NCBI GenBank assembly: GCA_030144965.1
Contig: JAMPUU010000018.1
Coordinates: 1-64,000 of the forward strand
Source of the DNA: Nitrospira sp. BO4
Lineage (GTDB): Bacteria; Nitrospirota; Nitrospiria; Nitrospirales; Nitrospiraceae
Direction of reading: 5' to 3'
DNA length: 64,000 nt
The translations under genes and the position numbers were made by a program. The notes under the pieces were generated by a model that saw only the letters and a list, made by a program, of their open reading frames with translations, ran no database searches and was not told where the DNA came from. Below, piece after piece: positions 37,252 through 44,283 of the stretch; positions within the stretch are counted from its first letter, which is position 1; every line of letters starts with the position of its first letter.

Positions 37252-37350
37252 ATGTATCAGATTTATAGCCTCGTCGCGATCGTCGTGTTGCTGTGGGGCA
37301 TCACCATTTGGGCCTCGATTCCAGAGGAAGAGGCAAATAGACGCTCTTGA
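37252..37350 (+). CDS. 32-residue single-span membrane peptide, copy 2
   Basis: It encodes the same peptide as 19342, MYQIYSLVAIVVLLWGITIW plus the tail ASIPEEEANRRS, with silent base changes only. GGAGG lies at the same distance. The sequence after its stop matches copy 1 for about 25 bases and then jumps to the psiE tail. Confidence 0.7.
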   Translation: MYQIYSLVAIVVLLWGITIWASIPEEEANRRS

Positions 37351-37378
37351 TCGGTCAATCAGACTCGCGGCCAAAGTG

Positions 37379-37545
37379 GTCCTGGTTTTGATTGTAGCCA
37401 TCTATGTCTCGCGGCGGGCATCCCTCCCGGCCATGACGGAACGGACTGAAGTGACTCGAGGACTTGATCGCAAGGGCGAGAGCGCAGAATCGTGTCGGTG
37501 GGGAATCGACGGACCGCTCGTCAAGTTCAAGAAAGAATACACATG
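37379..37545 (+). pseudogene. psiE C-terminal remnant
   Basis: In frame, it reads VLIVAIYVSRRASLPAMTER through to FKKEYT and stops at 37545, matching the last about 55 residues of the PsiE protein at 19560. The rest of psiE (about 560 bases) is missing: GGCCAAAGT after the 32-residue peptide gene joins straight to this tail. It has no start of its own. Confidence 0.8.
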
Positions 37546-38115
37546 AGACTGAGCGAGAAATTGGCAAGGCAGTATCGAGGATTCACAGCGTGGATCAAGC
37601 TGATCACCTTCTATGAGATTGCTGTGGGAATGCAGTCGACCATGAGCCATCTCATTCACTACAAGCCGATCACGCTTCAGTATCCACACGAGAAGCGGAT
37701 TCTGCCGGACAATTATCGGGGCATGTTGGCCTTGTTGCGGTATGAGGATGAAACCGAGAAGTGCGTCGGGTGTGATCTTTGTGAGGCTGCTTGTCCCTCT
37801 CGCGTCATCGCCGTTGAGAGCGCAGAAGTACCGGGAGAACCGACGAAGCGATACGCACGTGCGTATTCGATGGACATGACACGCTGTTTATTTTGTGGAC
37901 TGTGTGTTCAAGCCTGTCCGGTGGATGCCCTGGCGATGACTCGGGAATACGAGTGGGCTGTCTATGACAAGCGGGACCTGTACCTCAACAAACAACAGCT
38001 GTTGGCAATTGGGGATCGTGCGTTTCAGATACGCGAGAAACGACTGGAGTTCCAACATCCAAATCTCGCGGTCTTTAATGTCGCCTCCGCCAACCATCCA
38101 TCCAAAGCTTGCTAG
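37543..38115 (+). CDS. nuoI: NuoI-type 2x[4Fe-4S] ferredoxin subunit (orphan)
   Basis: Two full cluster motifs, CVGCDLCEAACPSRVIAVE and CLFCGLCVQACPVDALAMT, are embedded in a NuoI-like frame with an N-terminal amphipathic segment, YPHEKRILPDNYRGMLAL and C-terminal TREYEWAVYDKRDLY. ATG 37543 overlaps the psiE-remnant stop. The protein has 190 residues. NuoI carries electrons within complex I. No other nuo gene lies near, so this may be an extra subunit copy for an alternative complex. Confidence 0.88.
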   Translation: MRLSEKLARQYRGFTAWIKLITFYEIAVGMQSTMSHLIHYKPITLQYPHEKRILPDNYRGMLALLRYEDETEKCVGCDLCEAACPSRVIAVESAEVPGEPTKRYARAYSMDMTRCLFCGLCVQACPVDALAMTREYEWAVYDKRDLYLNKQQLLAIGDRAFQIREKRLEFQHPNLAVFNVASANHPSKAC

Positions 38116-38137
38116 TGTTCCGGGAAGGAGGCCTGAC

Positions 38138-38254
38138 ATGATCAGGCCATGGGATTTCATCGCCGAGGTGTGGTGGTATTGCTTCTTTCGAAGTTACTCA
38201 GATTCCATATATGCATCGCTTATCTGGAATGGGACCTTGAGAAGGGTGTTGTAG
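38138..38254 (+). CDS. 38-residue hypothetical protein
   Basis: GGAGG lies eight bases before ATG 38138, and the frame reads MIRPWDFIAEVWWYCFFRSY and onward to TLRRVL. It is aromatic-rich and follows nuoI by 22 bases. The size makes it uncertain, but the ribosome site is strong. No family recognised. Confidence 0.45.
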   Translation: MIRPWDFIAEVWWYCFFRSYSDSIYASLIWNGTLRRVL

Positions 38255-38275
38255 AAAGAGCCCATAGGAGATGTC

Positions 38276-38488
38276 ATGCGCTGTCCACGTTGCCAAGGTC
38301 TCTTGATCGCGATCCAAATGAGAGACATGGGGCAGCCTCCGATATTGGGGTGGCGTTGCCTCCTCTGCGGTGCGACGACGGACCCAGGGATTGAGGCGAA
38401 TCAAGTGAGTCACAGTCCACCGGCTCGGAGCAGTGCACGCCCACCTGGGTCACCGGCGGCCAGGTCTGGAAAAGGTCGAGTGAGGTGA
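38276..38488 (+). CDS. Divergent mini zinc-ribbon protein
   Basis: The protein has 70 residues, MRCPRCQGLLIAIQMRDMG, then WRCLLCGATTDPGIEANQ. Two CxxC pairs about 25 residues apart and the xCxRCxGLL opening relate it to the set at 22481, 35228 and 42865. The spacing and middle are different. The tail is Pro/Ser/Arg-rich. GAGATGTC before ATG 38276 is a weak ribosome site. Confidence 0.6.
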   Translation: MRCPRCQGLLIAIQMRDMGQPPILGWRCLLCGATTDPGIEANQVSHSPPARSSARPPGSPAARSGKGRVR

Positions 38489-38658
38489 ACCGCAGGGTCA
38501 TCATCACAGAGCGCTCCTTTGCTGGTCAGTACGAAAGTAGATTATGTAGACCACACGCAGCTCAGGATTTGCGATGAAGAATCCGACAGCAAAGACGACG
38601 TGAGGATAAGACAGTTCATTCAGTCCATAAGGCGACAGGTTAATACCGTGAGGAAACT

Positions 38659-38769
38659 ATGAGCAGGTGGCGTGATTTTAGGCGTGACATGGCAGCAGAA
38701 CTCCTCTTGCTTGCGTATGCGATTGCCTGGGGGGTTGCTCTGCTTGTGACTGTCCTTCTGACCAAGTAA
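38659..38769 (+). CDS. 36-residue membrane peptide with LAYAxAWG motif
   Basis: A basic N-terminus (MSRWRDFRRDMAAE) precedes the helix LLLLAYAIAWGVALLVTVLL and a TK end. GAGGAAACT precedes ATG 38659. The LAYAxAWG core matches the peptide at 25917. The positive-inside charge suggests a cytosolic N-terminus. Function unknown. Confidence 0.5.
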   Translation: MSRWRDFRRDMAAELLLLAYAIAWGVALLVTVLLTK

Positions 38770-38787
38770 CAAGGTGTCAATGCGTTG

Positions 38788-39666
38788 TTACCTTGGAGAA
38801 TTTTTCTTGTCAGGGGCCTGAAAATGCAAGGGGTCTCTCAGGCTCTGAAGCTCACGGTAATAGTAGAGTGGGGTTGGTCGTTTGTTGTCAAACGTCAGTG
38901 TGCGCAGAAAGATGAGCTCCTCCTCGGTCGCATCCCCGCTCAGTAAGGGATCTTGGAGAAACTCCTTAAGCCCGGGCTCCTCTCCCGAAGTCTTGTCCGG
39001 TCTTCTTTCCATAAACTCGAATGTCTTGTGGTGGCCTGATGCCACCCGGCGGTTCAAGACAATCTCTATGCAAAAAGTGACGAGGTCAATATTCCAGGAT
39101 TCGATCAAGGGATCGAGAAACGCGATGCAGTTCTCGTTCGAGAGATCGAAAATCGTCGTATCCAGGAACTCCAGCACGGTGACGCGCATCTGTGGGTAAC
39201 TTTTCTTGTTCAGTCGAGCCACCTGGCGTACCCACATCGGATTGTCGAGTTCCTGCCGAGCCACACTTTTGACGACGCCGAGGAGTTTCTGTGTGACGAA
39301 GCGTTCGAGTTCGCCGAAAGGTTGCTTCTCAAAAATCGCGCGGATCTGCCGGGTCTTCCCGGGATGACATTTGCGGAGGATCAATTCTCGCACGTCATGC
39401 AGCAACGGATTCGGCTGATCTCCCAGCCGTTTTCTGAGCTGTTCTCGGCGCTGTTGATCGGCGAGTTTGGCAAGTTGTCCCGGCGGCAATTTCAGTACTC
39501 GTCCGATCTTATCGTACATGTCAGTCCGATTCGGCGCCGGCGGGAGCTTTTTTTGTGTGAGTAACTGCGAGATATATGATTCGGTCACGTGAGCCGCACG
39601 GGCGAGAGTCCGTTGACCCAGCCCCAGCTCTTTCAATCGATTCCTGATGAGCAGCGCAACGTCCAT
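38788..39666 (-). CDS. XRE-type helix-turn-helix regulator with long C-terminal domain
   Basis: Residues 3-70 form an XRE HTH: IRNRLKELGLGQRTLARAAH then TESYISQLLTQKK. About 220 residues of helical sequence follow, without a known domain. The start ATG 39666 faces an AT-rich region with ACTAGTT twice (39700 and 39757), which may be its operator. The promoter at 39753 points the other way, toward the leader of 40089. It could control both transcripts. Confidence 0.75.
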   Translation of the reverse strand: MDVALLIRNRLKELGLGQRTLARAAHVTESYISQLLTQKKLPPAPNRTDMYDKIGRVLKLPPGQLAKLADQQRREQLRKRLGDQPNPLLHDVRELILRKCHPGKTRQIRAIFEKQPFGELERFVTQKLLGVVKSVARQELDNPMWVRQVARLNKKSYPQMRVTVLEFLDTTIFDLSNENCIAFLDPLIESWNIDLVTFCIEIVLNRRVASGHHKTFEFMERRPDKTSGEEPGLKEFLQDPLLSGDATEEELIFLRTLTFDNKRPTPLYYYRELQSLRDPLHFQAPDKKNSPR

Positions 39667-39752
39667 AATGATCGTCCTGTTGCAATGTAACGAATGGGTT
39701 AACTAGTTGTGGTCAAGAATAGAAGCAGAAGAAGTGTATAGCAACATAATAC

Positions 39753-39930
39753 TTGACTAGTTATAGTTAAATCGCGTAGCGTGGTTGATGCACGGTGATG
39801 TTTCTGATGCGGGTAGTGACGGGTAGCATGATCGATGCATCGCTGTAGGCTCTGACGTTCCAGCTACGCCGACTGTCCTAAGTCCCTCGCGCGACTCGGT
39901 TCCTTCACTGGCGCGACCGATTCTTCAGTC
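39753..39930 (+). promoter_or_regulatory. Promoter and structured leader, copy 3 of 4
   Basis: TTGACTAGTTATAGTTAA (39753) is similar to 60444 in 14 of 18 bases, with TAGCGT 18 bases on. CTCTGACGTTCCAG follows, then GACTG (39871) to CAGTC (39926-39930) around an inner CGCGC/GCGCG stem. Copies 3 and 4 share both promoter and leader. The next genes are 40089 and those after it. Confidence 0.6.
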
Positions 39931-40088
39931 TCCGCCGCTTCTACGCCAGAGAGGATTTCCAGGCGATGATCGCTTTCCCCGATGGCGATTCATCGGGTAT
40001 GCCCGCCAGGCACAAGTCGACTTGAAGTGGGGGCAGGCGCGCGGAGATGTTCCCAATAGCGGTGCGCAACTCTGGAGAGGAGTTCAAT

Positions 40089-40256
40089 ATGGTGTGCTAC
40101 GCAGCGGTGTTTTTATTCGTCGGGTTGATTGCCGGAGCCTTGAATTTGGCTGGAGTGGCCCCGGTTGCGACCCAGAGTTCCTGGACGCTGCTTTTGGGTG
40201 GGATCGTCTTGCTCGCGATTCACCTGGTGGCGCGACGCACCGTTCGAATGTCCTGA
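40089..40256 (+). CDS. Small membrane protein (DUF1328-like)
   Basis: The protein has 55 residues with MVCYAAVFLFVGLIAGALNL, AGVAP and a second helix LLLGGIVLLAIHLVARR. The two-helix pattern with a GVA-containing turn resembles DUF1328 (YtjA-like) proteins. GAGAGGAGT precedes ATG 40089. It follows leader copy 3, as small exported genes follow the other copies. Confidence 0.65.
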   Translation: MVCYAAVFLFVGLIAGALNLAGVAPVATQSSWTLLLGGIVLLAIHLVARRTVRMS

Positions 40257-40299
40257 CCGGTCAGATTGGTCGCGGAGACTTACAAACGAGAGAGGGCTC

Positions 40300-40485
40300 A
40301 TGACACCTGAAGAACAAATCTCGAAGATGAAGAAAGCGATCACTCAGGCCATCAAGGTGATGGGAGACCGGTTTGGATCGACGGAACAGGATGTCGGGAA
40401 GGCTATCGAGGCACTGAAGGCGTCGATGCAGGGGTCGTCGGAGCCGAGTCTTTCCCTGGAAACCCCGCCGCGACCGGGTAACTAG
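40300..40485 (+). CDS. Small helical hypothetical protein
   Basis: The protein has 61 residues, MTPEEQISKMKKAITQAIKV, then helical to about residue 45 and a Pro/Ser tail. AGAGAGGG is just before ATG 40300. It is soluble. It is co-oriented with 40089 and 40552 and may form one transcript with them. No family recognised. Confidence 0.55.
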   Translation: MTPEEQISKMKKAITQAIKVMGDRFGSTEQDVGKAIEALKASMQGSSEPSLSLETPPRPGN

Positions 40486-40551
40486 TCACCTCGGGTTACT
40501 CACTCGACCAACGCGACGCACGAGCGTCTGTAACGAGAAGGAGCACGAAGA

Positions 40552-40920
40552 ATGAAGACCCCATCTGTCATTCATAATCATATCGAGGTCACGGATACGC
40601 TGGCCAGATTGTACGTCTTCTTAGCGCAAAGCATGGATCGCTGTGTGAGCGAGGCAGCACGTATCAGCTATCCGGAAGCCGAACTACAGTCGCATCTCGC
40701 CTCGACCAAGGCCACTGTGCTGGACATGCTGTCTGTCAATCAGGTCGTCAAGGCGAAGGTCGAGCAGGAGTGCAATCGGGTGTGTTCGCTTATCGAGTCC
40801 TGCCTCGCGGAAGGAGACGCGAAGGCGGTCGCTCTGAATGAGCTGAAGGTAGAACGGGCCATGCTGAAACACAAGACCATGGCATTGAGTGATCTGCTTG
40901 CGGTATTTCGGGCGGCATGA
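40552..40920 (+). CDS. Hypothetical helical protein with three cysteines
   Basis: The protein has 122 residues, predicted to be long helices: HIEVTDTLARLYVFLAQSMD, then VKAKVEQECNRVCSLIESCL. Cysteines are at DRC, NRVC and ESC. GAGAAGGAG lies before ATG 40552. The helical bundle could be a four-helix fold, but no metal ligands are obvious. Function unknown. Confidence 0.6.
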   Translation: MKTPSVIHNHIEVTDTLARLYVFLAQSMDRCVSEAARISYPEAELQSHLASTKATVLDMLSVNQVVKAKVEQECNRVCSLIESCLAEGDAKAVALNELKVERAMLKHKTMALSDLLAVFRAA

Positions 40921-40999
40921 CAGGAAACGGAGCATAGTCCGTTGTTTCAGGCTCGTCTCGAGCGTGAAGCGGTGGGCCACCATTACCACGGAGGACAAT

Positions 41000-41212
41000 A
41001 TGAAGACCATATCACGGACTTATGTGTTGACACTGAATTCACCGTCACGAAAAGGCCTTCGGTTATGGATGGGGGACAGCATCCATGCCTTGCGTCATTG
41101 CTCGGTCAAACAGATTGGTCTGGCATTGAGGGAAATGCAACAGAATGTGGATAGCCTGCATGCCCCAGTCCCATCGGCCGGGGGATCCTATTCCCTGAAC
41201 CGCGGTCGATAG
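41000..41212 (+). CDS. Small hypothetical protein
   Basis: The protein has 70 residues. GGAGGACAAT precedes ATG 41000. It reads MKTISRTYVLTLNSPSRKGL, with IHALRHCSVKQIGLALREMQ in the middle and a Ser/Gly end. It looks soluble. It ends 170 bases before the Crp/Fnr gene. No family recognised. Confidence 0.5.
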   Translation: MKTISRTYVLTLNSPSRKGLRLWMGDSIHALRHCSVKQIGLALREMQQNVDSLHAPVPSAGGSYSLNRGR

Positions 41213-41381
41213 CGTCATGTCCTCGCCGAGTGAGTATAGATCGAGATCGGGGAGACTGTGAGCCCAGAGTGGATACAAGTGCATAGTCCCTGATGGATGG
41301 CTAACGGCTCTTGGATACGACATAGCATTCTGTTACGTCAATAACTGGCTCAGTCGCTCGAAATGAAAAGGAGGGTGACCT

Positions 41382-42050
41382 ATGGCACGCATGCACATAC
41401 CGTTCAATCTGGACACCTTCCTCACGAAGATCGACAAGGGCAAAACGATGCTCACGTTTCGGAAGAAGCTGATTATCTTCGCACAAGGGGATACAGCTGA
41501 CGAGGTGTTCTATATCCAGGCCGGCAAGGTTAAACTGACCGTGGTCTCGACACATGGCAAGGAAGCCGTCGTGGCGATCTTTGAGTCCGGTGCCTTTTTA
41601 GGAGAGTCCTGCCTGGTGGGACAGACTGTTCGGCCGGCGACGGCGACGACCCTGGAAGACTCCCAGATTCTCCGCATCGACAAAGCCGTCATGCTCTGCA
41701 TGCTTCGCGATCAACCCACGTTCGCCGAGGCATTTACGTCCTATTTACTGGTGCACTCGATTCGAGTCCAAGAGGATTTAGTGGATCAACTGTTTAATTC
41801 AAGTGAGAAGCGGCTGGCGCGCGCGCTACTGTTGTTGGCCCACTTTGGGAAGGAGAGTAAGCCGGAGACGGTCATTGCGAAGATCAGTCAGGAAACGTTG
41901 GCCGAGATGATCGGCACCACCCGCTCTCGCGTCAGTTTCTTTATGAATAAGTTCCGCAAGTTGGGGTTCATTGATTATAAAGGCGGGTTGCGCCGGAACA
42001 ACGGATTGCATGTGCATAGTTCTCTCCTCAATGTCGTGCTCCACGACTAG
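41382..42050 (+). CDS. Crp/Fnr-family transcriptional regulator
   Basis: The protein has 222 residues. A cyclic-nucleotide-binding-like sensor domain has FAQGDTADEVFYIQAGKVKL and FESGAFLGESCLVG. A Crp-type winged helix follows, with ETLAEMIGTTRSRVSFFMNKFRK. There is no N-terminal FNR cysteine cluster. The Arg/Glu ligand set of true cAMP sites is incomplete by eye, so the signal is uncertain. AGGAGGG precedes ATG 41382. The CAATTGTG element lies 80 bases downstream, upstream of the bacterioferritin-like gene, making this a candidate controller of that element. Confidence 0.88.
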   Translation: MARMHIPFNLDTFLTKIDKGKTMLTFRKKLIIFAQGDTADEVFYIQAGKVKLTVVSTHGKEAVVAIFESGAFLGESCLVGQTVRPATATTLEDSQILRIDKAVMLCMLRDQPTFAEAFTSYLLVHSIRVQEDLVDQLFNSSEKRLARALLLLAHFGKESKPETVIAKISQETLAEMIGTTRSRVSFFMNKFRKLGFIDYKGGLRRNNGLHVHSSLLNVVLHD

Positions 42051-42128
42051 AATCTTCATCTGATTCCGCTCCGCTGACTCAGGAGAGCCAAGCCAGCCTG
42101 CGCCCAGCCTCGCCACCATCTCACAATT

Positions 42129-42189
42129 GTTCCTGCTGAGCAATTGTGCACAGACGGCAGCCGGTCACTCCAGTATGCTTATCCATAAG
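42129..42189 (+). promoter_or_regulatory. CAATTGTG element, copy 3 of 4
   Basis: TCCTGCTGAGCAATTGTG, ACAGACGGCAGCC and TATGCTTATCCATAA follow the shared order. The element lies about 70 bases before the bacterioferritin-like gene. This copy differs in flanking sequence from copies 1 and 2, so the shared part is limited to the element. Confidence 0.6.
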
Positions 42190-42257
42190 GGAGTAATTGT
42201 GGGTGCTTCATCCAGTGATGGCCATGTGTAGGACGCGAAGACGTTGAAGGTGGCGCT

Positions 42258-42713
42258 GTGACCTTGAGATGTAAGGCCAAGACCGAGGCAGTGATCGGAT
42301 TACTAAACGAAGCGCTGGCCATGGAAATTATCTGCGTCCTGCGCTACAAGCGGCATTACTTCATGACCGCCGGGATAAGTTCTCGTCACGTGAAGGCGAA
42401 GTTGCTCCAGCATGTGACCGAGGAACAAGCTCATGCCGATCAATTGGCGGAGCGCATTGTGCAGCTTGGGAGCGAGCCGGATTTGTCACCCGAACGGCTG
42501 CTGAACCGGAACCATTCAGAACATGTTGAAGGGGATTCTTTGGTGGAGATGATCACGGCGGATCTGCTCGCCGAACGGAGTGCGATCGACAGCTATCGCG
42601 ACCTGATCGCGTATGTCGGCGCCGATGATCCGACGACCCGACATATCTTGGAGCGGATTTTGGTGCAAGAAGAAGAGCATGCCGAAGCCCTGGCCAGCCT
42701 CTTGAGGGCCTGA
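42258..42713 (+). CDS. Bacterioferritin-like/Dps-like diiron protein
   Basis: The protein has 151 residues. Ferroxidase-type ligands are placed as in bacterioferritin: Glu in LNEALAMEIICVLRYKRHYF, Glu-x-x-His in VTEEQAHADQLAERI, Glu in LLAERSAIDSYRDLI, and Glu-x-x-His in LVQEEEHAEAL. It could store iron or consume peroxide in the cytosol. The GTG start at 42258 has AAGGTGGCG upstream. It is preceded by a CAATTGTG element, linking it to the mini zinc-ribbon genes. Confidence 0.8.
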   Translation: MTLRCKAKTEAVIGLLNEALAMEIICVLRYKRHYFMTAGISSRHVKAKLLQHVTEEQAHADQLAERIVQLGSEPDLSPERLLNRNHSEHVEGDSLVEMITADLLAERSAIDSYRDLIAYVGADDPTTRHILERILVQEEEHAEALASLLRA

Positions 42714-42864
42714 GCCTCCAACTGAAACTGTCTCGCTCGGGCCGTCCAGGGATACATGCCTCAGCGGGCTGATCACCCGCCGTACGAGTCATGAGGGTGG
42801 AGGTGCGGGGCACGGTGGCGCCTGGTGCTTCATGTGCGCGTCCTTGGGCGCAGAAGGAGGAGGT

Positions 42865-43107
42865 ATGCTCTGTCGACGCTGTCGAGGGCTGCTTGTACGA
42901 GACACCTTCGGTGAATTGAACATCGAGACAAACTCTCTAGACACGGCCATACGGTGCATCAATTGTGGGTGTATCGAGGATGCCGTCGTTCGTGCGAATC
43001 ACCTCCGCAGTTTGGTGAGAACGCGGGCGATCCCACGCAGGATGGCCAGGAAAGGAGAGGTCGTGTTCAGCGAGCCTGACTCTCCATCGTCGGTATCGAT
43101 TCGATGA
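42865..43107 (+). CDS. Mini zinc-ribbon protein, copy 3
   Basis: The 80-residue protein starts MLCRRCRGLLVRDTFGELN and has RCINCGCIEDAVVRANHL. GGAGGAGGT precedes ATG 42865. It is longer than copies 1 and 2 because of an inserted stretch (ARKGEVVFSEPDS) before the shared SVSIR end. No CAATTGTG element lies directly upstream; the one at 42129 precedes the bacterioferritin-like gene, with which this gene may be co-transcribed. Confidence 0.75.
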   Translation: MLCRRCRGLLVRDTFGELNIETNSLDTAIRCINCGCIEDAVVRANHLRSLVRTRAIPRRMARKGEVVFSEPDSPSSVSIR

Positions 43108-43213
43108 GCGGATGCCGCTGGATCGAATGCACATCTCACGATCAACCATGTGAGAGGAGCCTCACCGTGTAGGCATGTGCCGCCCGCTTTCTGATCGTAG
43201 GGAGGTACTCAAA

Positions 43214-43681
43214 ATGAGCGGTGAAACCATAAGGCGGAGAAACCTTATATTACGGATGCAACGTGGACGAGGGTCAATCTCTGAGCCGATCCCGTTGAAT
43301 GACAGAGCGTGCTATCGGCCCGGTATTCTGATGTTCTCTCGTCGGCAGCAATTGCTCCACCTGAACAGCAGAGCCCTGGAACTGACAGGCCATTTCGATC
43401 AGGCTGAGATTGGGTCGGCCTGCGAGATTCATTCGGCGTCCGTCCTCGACCTTCGGAACGCGATCCAAACAGCTCTGGACCATCGCCGAGATGCCAATAT
43501 CTTTGAGCTTTTCGAATTGAAGCGTGTCCTTCTTGGGGCAAGGCGCAGGATCCTGATGCGTGGATTCGGATTGGCAGATCGCAATTCCCACGACGACTCA
43601 AGCATCGTGATCGTGCTGGAGGAACTCGATCATCGACAGGAGCGCAGTGAGCCCCGGAGACGGAGGATGGGACGTTCCTAA
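43214..43681 (+). CDS. PAS-like sensor-domain protein
   Basis: The protein has 155 residues. The middle reads PGILMFSRRQQLLHLNSRAL then ELTGHF, a PAS-type opening, and the end has GFGLADRNSHDDSSIVIVLE as the last PAS strands. No output domain is attached, and the N- and C-termini are Arg-rich. GGAGGTACT precedes ATG 43214. It may bind a ligand or serve as a partner for another regulator. Family placement is moderate. Confidence 0.6.
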   Translation: MSGETIRRRNLILRMQRGRGSISEPIPLNDRACYRPGILMFSRRQQLLHLNSRALELTGHFDQAEIGSACEIHSASVLDLRNAIQTALDHRRDANIFELFELKRVLLGARRRILMRGFGLADRNSHDDSSIVIVLEELDHRQERSEPRRRRMGRS

Positions 43682-43827
43682 GAGAGAAGGATTGAGGCAA
43701 TCCCGGGAGCAGCCCAACGCCTCAGAAAACATTGCGTCGACTTCCCATAGAGTTCACATGGTCAATCAACGAAACTCCGCTCCCCAATGTGAGTTCAACC
43801 TGTCCTTTCTGCCACACGCAAATCTCT

Positions 43828-43890
43828 TCCTCGCTGATCAATTGTGACCAGACAGGCATCGGGCATTTTGGCATGCTGTCAGATGTATAT
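43828..43890 (+). promoter_or_regulatory. CAATTGTG element, copy 4 of 4 (divergent)
   Basis: TCCTCGCTGATCAATTGTG, then CCAGACAGGCATC and later GCATGCTGTC keep the order and spacing of the other copies with more changes. It precedes the two-CxxC gene at 43927 by about 40 bases. Confidence 0.5.
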
Positions 43891-43926
43891 GCAGTCGCCG
43901 TCCTTCTCAGCCGAGGAGGTGGTATC

Positions 43927-44139
43927 ATGACCTGTCGAGTCGCCCGGTCGTATCAATCCTGTGACCAGATGGAGCCCGTTTGCTGTTCTAAATGTGGCTC
44001 GGCATCTGTGAGCGTGCCTGTGGTTTCAAGAACTCTAGGGCCGAATCTGTGTTCGATCTGCGCTCAGTCCGTGAGCCCGCGCCTCGCGCTTTCTGCTCAC
44101 GCGCCGCGCGAGCCGATGAGACATCGGCAGGTCGCCTGA
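43927..44139 (+). CDS. Small two-CxxC protein
   Basis: The protein has 70 residues with CSKC (PVCCSKCGSASVSV) and CSIC (NLCSICAQSVSPRL) about 24 residues apart, plus extra cysteines. It looks like a treble-clef or zinc-ribbon type. GAGGAGGT precedes ATG 43927. It is not closely related to the 22481 set, but shares size, a CxxC pair layout and the upstream element. Confidence 0.6.
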   Translation: MTCRVARSYQSCDQMEPVCCSKCGSASVSVPVVSRTLGPNLCSICAQSVSPRLALSAHAPREPMRHRQVA

Positions 44140-44283
44140 ACCGCCGGCATAAGGCATCCCGGCATCATCGGAGGGATGGGGGCCACTACCATACCGTCGT
44201 CCTGACCAGGTGTTCTACATTCGCTCGTGCGTCGCAGAAAGTATTCCTGAATCGCCGGAACGTGAAACCGAGCATGGCAGAAA

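Noticed and set aside
18686-37560. Transposon or integron origin for the duplicated block
   Set aside because: No transposase, terminal inverted repeats or target-site duplications were seen at the block ends.
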